A stretch of 64,000 bases of DNA from Pseudomonadota bacterium (lineage in GTDB: Bacteria; Pseudomonadota; Gammaproteobacteria; Pseudomonadales; Pseudohongiellaceae): positions 1 to 64,000 of the forward strand of contig JAQBSZ010000018.1 of NCBI GenBank assembly GCA_027623555.1, in the 5' to 3' direction. Below the pieces are notes generated by a model that saw only the letters and a list, made by a program, of their open reading frames with translations, was not told the DNA's origin and searched no databases. The translations under genes and the position numbers were made by a program. Positions 36,785 through 47,150 of this stretch are shown piece by piece. The first letter of the stretch is position 1; the number at the start of each line of letters is the position of its first letter.

Positions 36785-38194
36785 CTATTCCAATAAATGA
36801 TAGTAAATGTACTTGGCATCGTTGTCATACATCATCTGAAAATTCTTACCGGTTAGACTTTCATCATTGAGGTCAATTTCAATAAATAGATCCCGGTATG
36901 CGGGACTTAGTGAGTTGTACACAACCTCTTGAATGATAAGTATATTGAAATCCTTCATCCCCATTTCGTTAGCTTTCTCTGTAAATATTTCCCAGAGAAC
37001 TGGTTGCTTTCGAAGCTCCTCATACTTGGAAGCTTGAATCAATGCCTCACCGAATAAGTCATACGAACGAATACCGCCACTCTGGAATGTGCCCTGAACT
37101 GAATTATACGCCAAGCCCATGGCGCCCTTTATCGGTCGTGAATAGTTGAACTTTTCAACTTCCCGGTTGAATGCCTCGAACATCGTCAAAGCAGTAGATA
37201 CAGCGCTATCGGCCAGAGATCGTGAATCAACAGGAAGAAAAGGGTAGCCCACTGAACTAATGAACCCATCTCCAGTCTCTTTGAGCCGAAAGGCACGAGA
37301 CCTCAAAGGATTGTGTCCATACCCTTTCATACAAATCTGTAAAAATGACTGAAAAAGTCCCATAAAAAAGTCCTGGGTCTTTTCATGACGAATTTCGCTG
37401 GAACGCTGCACATCGAATACGTTTATAATTGCCTTGCCTTCTTTGAGAGGCATTGTGTTCTCTAATTCGTCACCTAACTTGATTCGTTCAAGCTGATGAG
37501 AATAGACAAGTTTTGAGAGTTGATTATACAAATGTTGCCTGGCATCAGCATCAGTAGATTTCAGATAAAAACGGGCACGAATAGCGTCATAGAAAACCCA
37601 ATTTATTATTGTGCCCATGAAAAAACCTTCCAAGATCGGAAGGAAATTAAGAATAAAAAAATCAGTATCAATAATATATATTGCTATCGAAGTAACAATC
37701 GTGAAAAGCATATTTCTCAAAATAGTTACCCAGAAGCTTGAGTGAAAAGCAAACGCTGTACCTATAGTTAAGACTATAGCGATTTGGCCCTGAAGATATT
37801 GAAAATTAACTCTTTGAACGATTTCTGATTCAGCTCCAATAAAAATCAGCTGCAATGATGCACAAAAGCCTAATAATCCTAATATGCACAGAAAGTCCAA
37901 TACAAAAACTCCAAATTTCTCTATTGAAGAAAAAATCAGAGTAAGAAACGGATAGAGAACAATTAGTGTAATTGGAATTGAATAAGTAAACAGTGTGAAT
38001 ATTGCAAACGGGTTCTGTCCGAACTGATTGCTATATGTGATTAGGGAGCCAGTAACTAATAAAACAGCTGCAATGCGCGCAGGCCAACTTAGAATAGCTC
38101 GATTTGCCTCATATCTTAGCTGGTCACGAAACTCATTTAGATGCTCTTCACTATATTTTGAGTATTTATCACCTTCAGCGTGCTGATTGTTCAT
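36785..38194 (-). CDS. Membrane class III adenylate/guanylate cyclase-like protein
   Basis: This 469-residue protein has about six membrane helices in residues 35-205 and a C-terminal cyclase homology domain. Seen are INVFDVQRSSEI (first metal Asp), RLKETGDGFISSVG (second metal Asp of the GD motif) and YDLFGEALIQASKYEEL (equivalent of the DxxGxxVNxAxRxE helix). The usual VN of that last helix is replaced by LIQ, so substrate choice (ATP, GTP or none) is unclear. The gene is AT-rich compared with its neighbours and its promoter side borders the nested IS insertion, so it may be transferred DNA. Confidence 0.8.
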   Translation of the reverse strand: MNNQHAEGDKYSKYSEEHLNEFRDQLRYEANRAILSWPARIAAVLLVTGSLITYSNQFGQNPFAIFTLFTYSIPITLIVLYPFLTLIFSSIEKFGVFVLDFLCILGLLGFCASLQLIFIGAESEIVQRVNFQYLQGQIAIVLTIGTAFAFHSSFWVTILRNMLFTIVTSIAIYIIDTDFFILNFLPILEGFFMGTIINWVFYDAIRARFYLKSTDADARQHLYNQLSKLVYSHQLERIKLGDELENTMPLKEGKAIINVFDVQRSSEIRHEKTQDFFMGLFQSFLQICMKGYGHNPLRSRAFRLKETGDGFISSVGYPFLPVDSRSLADSAVSTALTMFEAFNREVEKFNYSRPIKGAMGLAYNSVQGTFQSGGIRSYDLFGEALIQASKYEELRKQPVLWEIFTEKANEMGMKDFNILIIQEVVYNSLSPAYRDLFIEIDLNDESLTGKNFQMMYDNDAKYIYYHLLE

Positions 38195-38295
38195 GATTTT
38201 CTTTAGGTTAAACTATCGTGTAAATTTTTGGATGTATTGTCAACACACAAATCTTAGTGCTTCAATAAATATGGCTCTTTTGAATTTCGAGTGGG

Positions 38296-38822
38296 TTAGA
38301 CCACATGTGGGTTGAGTGTTCGAAAGTCGAGCTTGCCAGCAATCAGGAAGATATCAGTTCGGATGGTCGACAGGCGCCCATACCCCCGCGCTTTCCGTTT
38401 GGCTGCCTGAAACAATCCGTTCAGAGCTTCCAGAAAGCCATTTGTCATTCGAGTCCGCGCCCAGGCCACGATTCCTTCCAGATGATTCCTGATCATTTTT
38501 GCGACAACCTTCATGGGCTCCACCTTGGAGCACATGACATTCGTGCACCACTGCCACAGCATGGCCCGGACGACATTGATCTGTTTACGGTTGAGAATTT
38601 CCCGCAAGTCCTCCCGATACTGCCAAGCCCGCGCGGTGCGCTTCGTCGTCGAGTTGGCTAACAGGACGTCCAGATCAGCTTTGCGTGTCTCGCTCAATCG
38701 GCTGCGATCCTTAAGCAGGGTCCAACGCAGCCCTTTAAGTTCCGGGTCCCGCTTTTGTTCGGCTCGGCGCGTCAGATCAAGTGCGTGCGAGGCATGAGCA
38801 ATGACATGGTACTTGTCGAAAG
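38296..38822 (-). pseudogene. ISL3 transposase, C-terminal fragment
   Basis: The DDE_Tnp_ISL3 C-terminal half, beginning TFDKYHVIAHAS and containing NGFLEALNGLFQAAKRKARGY. It was separated from the N-terminal half (40021-40723) by the IS3 insertion. Deleting the IS3 and one 4-bp duplicate joins the halves as HLPNAVVTFDKYHVIAH with the frame exactly preserved, giving about 409 residues. Confidence 0.9.
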
Positions 38823-38865
38823 TCACGGTAATCATCCCATTTTTAACTAACTTCAGTAGTAGAAG

Positions 38866-39741
38866 TTATGCTGCCGTCAGCATTTGTTTCGGTGGCAAAC
38901 CACCATTAGCCTTGTTAGGCCGTTCATTGTTGTAGAACCACAACCACTTCGTCGCATAGTCCTGAACTTCCGCAATCGAGTCAAACAAATAGGGACTCAA
39001 CCAACTGTAGCGAACAGTACGATTGAATCGCTCGACATAAGCATTCTGCTGCGGATTGCCTGGCTGAATGAATTCGAGTTGAATACCTTGTTCGCGCGCC
39101 CATGCTTCCAATTCTTGGCTGATGAATTCGGGGCCATTGTCACAACGTATTCGCTCAGGCTTACCCCGCCACTCTATGATCTGATTGAGTGCGCGAACAA
39201 CACGGTTCGCTGGCAGTGAGAAGTCCGCTTCAATACCCAATCCTTCACGATTAAAATCATCTAACACATTAAAAAGTCTAAAGGTACGACTGTCGCTCAA
39301 CTGATCATGCATAAAATCCATCGACCAAACTTCATTTGGTGATTCTGGCACAGCCAGTGGTATTGGCTTCTCGCGCTCAATCCGATGCTTGGGTTTAATG
39401 CGCAAATTTAACTCCAGTTCGCAGTAAATCCGGCGTATACGCTTGTGATTCCAATCAAAGCCTCTGACGTTACGTAGATAATCACAGCACAACCCAAACC
39501 CCCAGTCCTTCTGATTGTGAGTCAGGCGGATTAACCAGTCAGCAATCTCGGCGTTTTCATCAGATAGCAATGGCCGATAGCGATAGCAAGTCTCGCTGAT
39601 ACCAAAGGCCAAACACACCAAGCGAATACTCGTCCCGTACTTAGATAACGCTTGCTGAGCCATCTCCTTGCGCCGAGACGGCCTTACCACTTTTTGCCAA
39701 GGCCTCCTGAGCCATTTCGGCCTTGAGTCGCTCATCGGCAT
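38866..39741 (-). CDS. IS3-family transposase OrfB (DDE integrase domain)
   Basis: A 291-residue frame containing the HTH_21 region ([22 protein letters not shown]) and an rve-type DDE catalytic core: [16 protein letters not shown] and the glutamate in [14 protein letters not shown]. In IS3 elements OrfB is made as an OrfAB fusion by frameshifting in an A-rich slippery run. Here it overlaps OrfA by 101 bp and lies in the +1 frame relative to OrfA rather than the usual -1 frame. Confidence 0.88.
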   Translation of the reverse strand: MPMSDSRPKWLRRPWQKVVRPSRRKEMAQQALSKYGTSIRLVCLAFGISETCYRYRPLLSDENAEIADWLIRLTHNQKDWGFGLCCDYLRNVRGFDWNHKRIRRIYCELELNLRIKPKHRIEREKPIPLAVPESPNEVWSMDFMHDQLSDSRTFRLFNVLDDFNREGLGIEADFSLPANRVVRALNQIIEWRGKPERIRCDNGPEFISQELEAWAREQGIQLEFIQPGNPQQNAYVERFNRTVRYSWLSPYLFDSIAEVQDYATKWLWFYNNERPNKANGGLPPKQMLTAA

Positions 39742-39949
39742 ACATCTTCTTTAACCGCCGATTCTCGTCCTCCAATTCCTTCAACCGTCTCATCATTGAC
39801 GCATCCATACCGCCAAACTTGGAACGCCACTGGTAGAAACAGGCGCTGCTCATTCCATGCTCTCGACACAGGTTCGCTATTGGCGTGCCAGACTCGGCTT
39901 GTTTCAGTATCGCCAGAATCTGGCTGTAGCTAAATCGTGATTTTTTCAT
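39641..39949 (-). CDS. IS3-family transposase OrfA (HTH)
   Basis: A 102-residue frame with an N-terminal helix-turn-helix ([10 protein letters not shown]...[20 protein letters not shown]) and a leucine-zipper-like coil ([15 protein letters not shown]). The A-run at the frameshift site (39691-39695, minus strand gcAAAAAgtgg) has five A; with six A the protein would end AKKW at the common length of 88. The present frame therefore overruns by 14 residues, suggesting a one-base loss. Confidence 0.8.
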   Translation of the reverse strand: MKKSRFSYSQILAILKQAESGTPIANLCREHGMSSACFYQWRSKFGGMDASMMRRLKELEDENRRLKKMYADERLKAEMAQEALAKSGKAVSAQGDGSASVI

Positions 39950-40020
39950 GCAGAATATCCTCTTACCCCATTATGAGAAAATTCTACTTTAGATGTCAGT
40001 TATTTTTGGGGATGATTACC

Positions 40021-40723
40021 TCACCACCGCGTTCGGCAGATGCATCGCCACCCCTTTAATGTACGCCGGCGACATATCGATGCTCACCGCCGTCACGGCG
40101 CCAGGATCCCCGCCGTGAGCCCTCAAATCCGTCGCCAAACGCTCAATAGCAGCCGACTCACGCGTGTCTGTTACGAAAATAACTGCGCGTCGTTCGGCAT
40201 CGGCCGCCAGCGTGACATAGTCATGCCCGCGGGCTCGGGAGGTCTCGTCAATCGTCAGTTCCTGGACTTCAGAGAAATCCGCTTGCTCCAACGCCAAGTC
40301 CACATAGCGTTCCGCGATGGCTGCCACCCGGTGCCAGCTTGCTCCGACCAACCGCGCCACCGCCGCAAACGGCATCTCCCGGCACAGGGTCAACACCAGT
40401 GCTTCAAACAGCAGGGTAAAACCACTCAGCTTGCCCGCCCAAGGCGGCTCAATCAGGCGCACACCACCATCGGGCAACTTCACTCTCGGGACGCGTACTT
40501 CCAAAAAGCATTCGTGCTGGAAAAAATTCAGATGTCTGTAACGCTTGGTCTGGCTATCATGAACCGGATGCGTACCAGCCACTTCCGGGTGACTGAAACG
40601 GCTACCTGCTTCAAAATCCACAGCGATGGTCAATGTCTTAACCGTTCCATCGAATCGGGCTTCCTTGATATACCAAGGCTCGCTCACGCCAAGCGCGGCT
40701 TCAAAAAGTTTCTCCGACTGCAT
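40021..40723 (-). pseudogene. ISL3 transposase, N-terminal fragment
   Basis: Starts MQSEKLFEAALGVSEPWYIK (ATG at 40723; a GTG at 40780 would add 19 non-conserved residues inside the terminal repeat region). It contains the RHLNFFQHECFLEVRVPRVKL stretch and the first catalytic Asp region LTIDETSRARGHDY and SIDMSPAYIKGV. The N-terminal zinc-finger cysteines of typical ISL3 transposases are not obvious here (FSHPEVAGTHPVHD). It is truncated by the IS3 insertion. Confidence 0.9.
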
Positions 40724-40906
40724 CGTTTCCGTTACTCCCTCACCTGGATGACTCAACGGAAACACTTTTACACTACCCACTCAGATTTCAAAAGAGGCAT
40801 AAATATTTACTCTTCAATCCTTAGTAGTGATTTAAGTTATAATCCTTTCTAATTACTTCAATCTGATTGACGGCTCAATTAGCTTATTCTTTAACCAAAA
40901 CAAAAA

Positions 40907-41464
40907 ATGAACAACGGCTCCATATTAGTGTTTTTTGCCTATACCACGATAATCGTGAGCTGGACATGGGCTAGATTTAGGTTCTTCAAGATCTTATCGC
41001 GCAGTTCTAGAATAAGCAGCCTATTCTACGACCCAATTGTAATAATTCAGATTGCAAACACTTATTATTGCATTTTCAAAGAAGATCAATTTGAAGTTAT
41101 TCCAACGACTTTAGGACTAACAGCATACATATTGGGATTGACGATGTTTTTCTGGTCAATTCGCTTGGTAAAGCACTTGAATTTCGCATTTAGCGATAGA
41201 GTCGGGGCAGTTGTAGTCACTGGCCCATATAGCATAGTGCGGCATCCTATATATTTGTCTTACGCTTTCGTTTGGTTATCAAGCACACTAATGTTCAAAT
41301 CTGCGATTCTATGGATTACACTAATTTATCTAATGGTTTTTTACTTCGTTTCAGCGAAGAAAGAAGAAAAGGTCATACTAGAAAGTGAATACTCGCGAGA
41401 GTATCTAGAATACAAAAAGAAAGTAGGTATGTTTTCACCGAGGATATTACGATGGATACAGTAA
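40907..41464 (+). CDS. Isoprenylcysteine/PEMT-like membrane methyltransferase
   Basis: This 185-residue membrane protein has about four to five helices and the C-terminal SAM-binding signature TGPYSIVRHPIYLSY...KKEEKVILESEYSREYLEYKKKVGMFSPR, as in ICMT and phospholipid methyltransferases. It probably methylates a lipid or small hydrophobic substrate; the identity is unknown. It overlaps the next gene by 13 bp. It is AT-rich like the cyclase on the far side of the IS insertion. Confidence 0.85.
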   Translation: MNNGSILVFFAYTTIIVSWTWARFRFFKILSRSSRISSLFYDPIVIIQIANTYYCIFKEDQFEVIPTTLGLTAYILGLTMFFWSIRLVKHLNFAFSDRVGAVVVTGPYSIVRHPIYLSYAFVWLSSTLMFKSAILWITLIYLMVFYFVSAKKEEKVILESEYSREYLEYKKKVGMFSPRILRWIQ

Positions 41465-42087
41465 AATTTAGAACAATAGAAGATCCACTTGAGACAAAAC
41501 TGATTCTAGACAACATTGAAAGATATTCAGGAGTTCGACTTCCATTGCAGTACATTAAGAGCAGCAGAGTTGTAGGAGCATTCCTACACAATCAACTCGT
41601 TGCCAGCTATATGCTAATTACAAATCCAAATTTCAGAAGCCTTATGTTCTTACCAGACGAAGTTAGAAGAGCAAATGCTTTCTTCGCAAAAGATCAATAC
41701 GAAATGATGGAAGTGAATGGACTATGGATAAGTCCAACTCTCAAAACCCCTGCTTTGCAAATTAGGGTCTGGATGCAGCTAATTCGAGACATATTTCTTT
41801 GTAGAAAAAAGTATGTATTGTTAATGAGAGACGTGAGAAACAAAAGCATGGATCGGTTTATGGGTATGGCAAATCCATTAGCCCTGTATCAAGGCCCTCC
41901 CATACTAATGGCTGGCGAGAATACTCATAAATCTATTCAAGTCAGTTACACGACTAGGTGGAAAATTGTTCTAAATTTTCATAAATATATTAAGGAGTTA
42001 AGAAATCGCCAACGAAGAGCTGAATCTTCAGCCAAACTACGAACTACGCTTAGAGGCTTGAGGCAATCTGAAGCAAAGTACGTTTAG
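41452..42087 (+). CDS. Unknown protein, possibly GNAT-like
   Basis: This 211-residue protein starts inside the upstream methyltransferase gene (13-bp overlap), so the two are coupled. The layout VVGAFLHNQLVASYML...MMEVNGLWISPTL...RVWMQLIRDIF...KYVLLMRDVRN recalls the strand-helix order of N-acyltransferases, but no acetyl-CoA loop is clear, so this is a guess. The C-terminus is very basic (ELRNRQRRAES). No function is claimed. Confidence 0.6.
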   Translation: MDTVKFRTIEDPLETKLILDNIERYSGVRLPLQYIKSSRVVGAFLHNQLVASYMLITNPNFRSLMFLPDEVRRANAFFAKDQYEMMEVNGLWISPTLKTPALQIRVWMQLIRDIFLCRKKYVLLMRDVRNKSMDRFMGMANPLALYQGPPILMAGENTHKSIQVSYTTRWKIVLNFHKYIKELRNRQRRAESSAKLRTTLRGLRQSEAKYV

Positions 42088-42410
42088 TTTGGCGTGAATA
42101 AGAACATTTTCTAAACCAAGAAATTCTATTCGTCTAAAGCATTACCTATTTAAGGAGCAAGGACGCTCCAATAAAGCTCAGAATCTGGCCCGATTAAGCG
42201 CTGGATTTTGACTTGCAGGTGCATTATTCTCCTCACCCTCGCCGGTACAATTCAGTCGTCGTCGCCCAACTGCAGGTGAGTCAAGCTTCCTGCCAGACTC
42301 CAAAATTGGTGTGTTGCGGATTAGCAGTCTGGATCCAGAAATATCTCCTGCCCGACGTAACTATGAATTAATCTGGCAATTTATTCGATTTTGAGACGCG
42401 TGATAGATTT
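42088..42410. other. Intergenic region before ppdK
   Basis: 323 bp. A small hairpin GGAGC-N6-GCTCC lies at 42154-42169 without a T-run. Base composition changes here from the AT-rich island to the normal genome, so it may mark the island's right edge. No gene or convincing promoter is seen. Confidence 0.4.
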
Positions 42411-45164
42411 ATGAGTAAAGCTCTGATGACCAGAAAATCCGCCCGAACCAGAGAATTATCCAAAAAAACTAAAAAATACGTTTTCGCTTTTGGAAAAAAA
42501 ACTGACGGAAACGCTGAAATGCGTGATGTACTGGGGGGAAAAGGTGCCAATCTGGCTGAGATGGCTTCCATCGGGTTGCCGGTGCCACCTGGATTCACGA
42601 TCAGCACCGACGTTTGTACTTACTACTACAAACACGAAAACCGCTATCCTACCGCGCTCAAACTGGACATGAATAGCGCAATTCGACAAATTGAGTCCCA
42701 GCTGGGCAAAAAATTTGGCGCTCGACAAAATCCTTTGCTGCTCTCAGTCCGATCCGGTGCCCGGGATTCCATGCCAGGAATGATGGATACCATCCTGAAT
42801 CTGGGGCTGAATGATGAGACAGTCGTAGGACTGGCCGAGGTTTCAGATAATCCAAGGTTTGCATGGGATTGTTACAGGCGCTTCATCCAGATGTATGGTG
42901 ACGTTGTAATGGGTGTTCAAGCCAGATCGGAAGAAGACGAGGAGCCTTTTCACGAAATTTTGGAGAATCTCAAGAAAAAGCTCGGAGTAGCCTTCGATAC
43001 AGACCTCACAACTTCCCACCTCCAGGAACTGGTTAACCGTTATAAGGCGCTGATCGCAAAACGTACTCGCAGCGCATTCCCGCAAGATGTTATGCAGCAA
43101 TTATGGGGTGCTATTGGCGCTGTACTCGGCTCCTGGAAGAACGAACGCGCAATCCTCTATCGGCAGCAATACGGGATCCCGTCAGACTGGGGTACCGCCG
43201 TCAACGTGCAGGCTATGGTATTCGGCAATGCAGGAGAGGACAGTGCTACCGGTGTCGCCTTTACTCGTGATCCAGCGAATGGGAAAAAGTTGTTTTATGG
43301 TGAATATTTGATCAATGCCCAGGGAGAAGATGTCGTAGCCGGCGTACGAACTCCACATGCAATTCGAGACTTGGAAAAGTCTATGCCCAAGAGTTATCGT
43401 GACCTCGAAAAGGTCCGATCCAAACTTGAGGGACATTTCAAAGATATGCAGGATTTCGAGTTCACCATCGAAAGCGGCCGACTTTTTATTCTGCAGACCC
43501 GCAATGGCAAGCGAACCGGGCTTGCCGCTGTTCGAATTGCTGTGGAGATGCAAAAAGAACGCTTGATGACTCAGGAAACAGCCCTGCTAAAAATCCCGGC
43601 AGAATCTATCGATTCATTACTGGTTCCAGTGTTCGATCCCAAAGCATTGAAATCCGCTACAGCAATCGGTAGTGGACTGCCAGCAGGGCCTGGCGCTGCA
43701 ACCGGTAGAATCGCATTTACCGCTGCCACCGCCGAAATAGAGACGCGCAGAGGCAATAAGGTCGTTCTATGCCGAACTGAAACGTCACCGGACGATCTCA
43801 AGGGTATGCTGCACTCACAAGGCATTTTGACATCACGAGGTGGGGTCTCCTCCCATGCCGCACTGGTCGCTCGACAACTCGGCAAGGTTTGTATCTGCGG
43901 AGCGAGCAATATCAGCATTAACTATGAAAAAAGAACGCTTACTGCAGGCAAAGTCGTACTTCAAGAAGGCGATTATATCTCTATCGATGGCAGCACCGGC
44001 GCTATCTACAAGGGAATGATCGAAAGTGCAGATTCCGAAGTAAAGCGAGTGATAGATGGTGAATTAAAACCTTCCAGCAGTTACACATTCGAATTATTTC
44101 AGACTGTAATGAAGTGGGCGGATAAGCATCGCACTCTTAAAATAAGGACTAACGCCGACACTCCTGCTATGGCTAGACAAGCCGTATCCTTCGGCGCCGA
44201 AGGAATTGGCTTGTGCAGAACCGAACACATGTTCTTCGATGGTGAACGCATCGACTATATGCGCCAGATGATCCTTGCGGCAGATGAAGTTCAGCGACGC
44301 TCTGCTCTGAAAAAACTACTACCATTTCAAAAGAAAGATTTTATTGGCCTCTTCAATGCAATGGACGGCCGCCCTGTCACAATAAGACTGCTGGATCCTC
44401 CGCTACATGAATTTCTGCCCCATGATGACGTAGTGCGGCGTCAACTTGCTGAAAAACTCAATGTGCCACTTGATTTCGTGATTGATCGTATTAAAGCCCT
44501 GCACGAGGAAAATCCTATGCTCGGCTGTCGCGGCTGTCGATTGGGTATACTTCATCCCGAGATTACAGAGATGCAAGCTCGGGCAATTTTCGAAGCGGCA
44601 GCCCAGATTCTGAAAGGCAAGAAGCGGATACGTGTTAATCCTGAGATTATGATTCCATTGGTAGGGTTTCGGGAGGAATTGGCTGATCAGTTACGTATTG
44701 TGCATCGGGTTGCCAAAGAAGTCATGAAGTCGCGCAAAGTACGCATTAACTATCAAGTCGGCACGATGATAGAAGTGCCCCGTGCTGCGATTACCGCTGA
44801 CGAGATCGCTAAAGAAGCTGACTTCTTCAGCTTCGGCACGAATGACCTTACTCAGACAACACTGGGCCTAAGCCGAGATGACATGGGCTTGTTCTACGAT
44901 GAATACCAGCGTAAAGAAATCTACAATAAGAATCCATTCGCGAGTCTCGATCAATCTGGAGTTGGCAAACTGATCAATTTAGCCGTATCCAAGGGTAGAG
45001 CCACGAAACCACAGCTGAAACTTGGCATCTGTGGAGAACATGCCGGCGATCCGTCTTCAATCGACTTCTGTTACCGAGCTGGGCTTAATTATGTGAGCTG
45101 CTCACCACCAAGAGTTCCAATTGCGCGGCTTGCAGCGGCACAAGCGAAATTGAGAAATAAGTAG
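42411..45164 (+). CDS. Pyruvate phosphate dikinase
   Basis: This 917-residue enzyme interconverts pyruvate + ATP + Pi and PEP + AMP + PPi. Domains in order are the nucleotide-binding domain ([21 protein letters not shown], about 40-60; [21 protein letters not shown]), the phosphohistidine domain with H482 in [16 protein letters not shown], and the PEP/pyruvate barrel with [10 protein letters not shown] and the catalytic Cys in [10 protein letters not shown]. Length fits the bacterial enzyme. The PPi-dependent reaction links to the membrane pyrophosphatase in this window. No PPDK regulator gene is adjacent. Confidence 0.96.
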   Translation: MSKALMTRKSARTRELSKKTKKYVFAFGKKTDGNAEMRDVLGGKGANLAEMASIGLPVPPGFTISTDVCTYYYKHENRYPTALKLDMNSAIRQIESQLGKKFGARQNPLLLSVRSGARDSMPGMMDTILNLGLNDETVVGLAEVSDNPRFAWDCYRRFIQMYGDVVMGVQARSEEDEEPFHEILENLKKKLGVAFDTDLTTSHLQELVNRYKALIAKRTRSAFPQDVMQQLWGAIGAVLGSWKNERAILYRQQYGIPSDWGTAVNVQAMVFGNAGEDSATGVAFTRDPANGKKLFYGEYLINAQGEDVVAGVRTPHAIRDLEKSMPKSYRDLEKVRSKLEGHFKDMQDFEFTIESGRLFILQTRNGKRTGLAAVRIAVEMQKERLMTQETALLKIPAESIDSLLVPVFDPKALKSATAIGSGLPAGPGAATGRIAFTAATAEIETRRGNKVVLCRTETSPDDLKGMLHSQGILTSRGGVSSHAALVARQLGKVCICGASNISINYEKRTLTAGKVVLQEGDYISIDGSTGAIYKGMIESADSEVKRVIDGELKPSSSYTFELFQTVMKWADKHRTLKIRTNADTPAMARQAVSFGAEGIGLCRTEHMFFDGERIDYMRQMILAADEVQRRSALKKLLPFQKKDFIGLFNAMDGRPVTIRLLDPPLHEFLPHDDVVRRQLAEKLNVPLDFVIDRIKALHEENPMLGCRGCRLGILHPEITEMQARAIFEAAAQILKGKKRIRVNPEIMIPLVGFREELADQLRIVHRVAKEVMKSRKVRINYQVGTMIEVPRAAITADEIAKEADFFSFGTNDLTQTTLGLSRDDMGLFYDEYQRKEIYNKNPFASLDQSGVGKLINLAVSKGRATKPQLKLGICGEHAGDPSSIDFCYRAGLNYVSCSPPRVPIARLAAAQAKLRNK

Positions 45165-45180
45165 GCTCTAAACGATCGCT

Positions 45181-47100
45181 TCATGTAAGTATCGGCGGCA
45201 TCGGACAATCGAGAGTCGCGGCTATTGCTCGCATCAATTCAGCTTCAATTGCGTCCACTTGCCTATCAGCTGTGATACAGGCCGCACAAGCCTTCAGTAG
45301 CGCCGGCTTCTGTAACGGTTTGAGTTGAGCAAGCTCATCCAACGCATCGTTTAACGATGTATACTCGATCGACTGCGCTGCAATAAATCGCAGCTCAAAA
45401 TCCAGTTTCATTGCTCCGAGCTCGAAAGCCTCTTCGGTTGTAATGCCCTGTTGCTGATTAGACTGAGCCAGAATAGAGAGCAACAACGCAACTGAGTTCT
45501 GGCAGCTCTTTAGCTCTTTACTGCCCAATTTGGGGCGTTTGTTCGAGAAAACGGCATCTAGATGATGAAAGACATTTTTCTGCAGTGCCCACTCCAGTAA
45601 ATTTATCTTCTTATCCAACTTAATCAGTTCATTGAAATTATTTTTAAAGAGCCGGTACTGATTATTCGAGAGTTGCCTCAAACTGGCAATAGCAATCTCC
45701 ACCAGCGGCAACCGATGCTCTGGTTTCAGCGATCTTTCGTTCGTATTAATTGTGAGTAGCCCGAGTAATTCCTGATAGACTCCTGGGTCGGCGTTTTCCT
45801 GCAAGAGTGCTATCTGCTGGCGGCGCACCGGATCGGTACTGTTTAGCACCAAATAGTAAATAACCGATCGCGCACCGGAAGCTTCATGCGCAGCATCCAG
45901 GAATTCCTGGGGAATCTGTTGCTGAATTGCACCAGCATACTCCAACTGTTCGATACCCGGATTTCCCACTTGCCGTATTATGTTCTCAGTCAAGAGCACA
46001 CCTGTTGCACCGGTCAGAATGGCCGCCATCCTCTCCTGTCTTGATCTTTCGTTCTCAGCGCTCATTGCTGGCTCGGGTTGCGATTCCTTGCGTCGAATCA
46101 GATCGAAACTGCCATCCCACCCGGGCAGAATGGCACTAATTCGCTTCTCCAGAGGCGGATGGGTTGCATACAAGCCACGCAGTGGCGACAACGTAGCCTC
46201 CTCAAACAACGCGTGGCTAATTTCAGCGCTATTTGGATTATTCAGATAGGAGCGCTCGGCGTGATTGGCAATCTGCATTAACGCACCAGCTATACCACCT
46301 GGGTTGCGCGTATATTGCACGGCCGAGGCATCGGCTAGAAACTCTCGCTGCCTGCTAACCGCAGCCTTAATCAGGTTCCCGAAAAAAGTACCGACATAGC
46401 CCACCACCATCAAGCCAATACCGAGAAATACAATACCCGCCGAATCTTTAGACCGACGGCTGTATGAGCCGCCCCTAAGTAGATGAAAACCAATTATCCC
46501 CAACACCATGATTCCATAGAGAATACCGATTAGCCGAATGTTAATCCGCATGTCTCCATGCAGGATGTGGCTGAACTCATGCGCAATAACCCCTTGCAAC
46601 TGATCCCTGCTAAGCGTATCGATGGTGCCTCGGGTAACACCAATTACTGCATCGGATGGTGAATAGCCAGCGGCGAATGCATTGATGCCAGATTCTTCCA
46701 TCACGTACACCGGTGGAACGGGTGTCCCGGAAGCCAGTGCCATCTCCTCCACCACATTCAAAACGCGTTGTTCCGCCAGATCTCTGTTACCAGCCAGTAG
46801 CAGTCTGCCGTTCATCATCTCGGCGATTCGTGCTCCGCCTCCGGATAAGGCACTCAGCTTATAGAGACTGCCTGTTAATACGATTGCAGAAACCGCTGCT
46901 CCAATGAAAACGAAGGTTTGCCAATCGAATAGCAATGAATTCCCGGCGGCTGTATCTGCCATCTCATTACCGATAAAACCAAATACCACCATCACCAAAA
47001 AATTGGTCACGATGATGAGTGAAAGCACTGCAAGGACAAACAGAACGACTAGCTTGGTCGTGTTACGTTTGGCGGTTTCCTGAGATTCAAAAAAATCCAT
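45181..47100 (-). CDS. M48-family membrane metalloprotease with C-terminal extension
   Basis: This 639-residue protein has two N-terminal helices (about 17-75), zinc motif HEFSHILHGD (HEXXH), two further helices, and the downstream catalytic-domain end THPPLEKRI. Beyond about residue 320 is a roughly 300-residue soluble helical extension not found in HtpX (about 290 aa). A lemA gene lies 50 bp upstream on the same strand, the common LemA-M48 pair. Membrane protein quality control is inferred. Confidence 0.9.
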   Translation of the reverse strand: MDFFESQETAKRNTTKLVVLFVLAVLSLIIVTNFLVMVVFGFIGNEMADTAAGNSLLFDWQTFVFIGAAVSAIVLTGSLYKLSALSGGGARIAEMMNGRLLLAGNRDLAEQRVLNVVEEMALASGTPVPPVYVMEESGINAFAAGYSPSDAVIGVTRGTIDTLSRDQLQGVIAHEFSHILHGDMRINIRLIGILYGIMVLGIIGFHLLRGGSYSRRSKDSAGIVFLGIGLMVVGYVGTFFGNLIKAAVSRQREFLADASAVQYTRNPGGIAGALMQIANHAERSYLNNPNSAEISHALFEEATLSPLRGLYATHPPLEKRISAILPGWDGSFDLIRRKESQPEPAMSAENERSRQERMAAILTGATGVLLTENIIRQVGNPGIEQLEYAGAIQQQIPQEFLDAAHEASGARSVIYYLVLNSTDPVRRQQIALLQENADPGVYQELLGLLTINTNERSLKPEHRLPLVEIAIASLRQLSNNQYRLFKNNFNELIKLDKKINLLEWALQKNVFHHLDAVFSNKRPKLGSKELKSCQNSVALLLSILAQSNQQQGITTEEAFELGAMKLDFELRFIAAQSIEYTSLNDALDELAQLKPLQKPALLKACAACITADRQVDAIEAELMRAIAATLDCPMPPILT

Positions 47101-47150
47101 TATCTTCAGTTCAAAGCGTGTTCGCGATTAGAGTGTCCCGCAGATTAATC

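Larger units (their letters stand above)
38827..40020 (-). mobile_element. IS3-family insertion sequence nested in the ISL3 element
   Basis: A 1194-bp element. Ends are the inverted repeat GGTAATCATCCC (38827-38838 and, reversed, 40009-40020). The flanking TCAC at 38823-38826 and 40021-40024 is a 4-bp target duplication. It contains orfA and orfB of an IS3-type transposase in overlapping frames on the minus strand. It is younger than the ISL3 element it splits. Confidence 0.9.
38273..40798 (-). mobile_element. ISL3-family insertion sequence, split by an IS3 element
   Basis: Ends are inverted repeats of about 24 bp: ggctcttttgaa-t--gagtgggt on the left (from 38273) and its near-perfect reverse complement ending at 40798. 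An exact 8-bp target duplication, ATAAATAT, flanks it (38265-38272 and 40799-40806), the length expected for ISL3. Without the nested IS3 the element is about 1.33 kb, a normal ISL3 size. It landed in the spacer between the divergent cyclase and methyltransferase genes. Confidence 0.92.

Noticed and set aside
40040..40852. 270-codon plus-strand frame opposite the ISL3 transposase
   Set aside because: It is a mirror of the transposase coding sequence and runs out through the inverted repeat; no domain.
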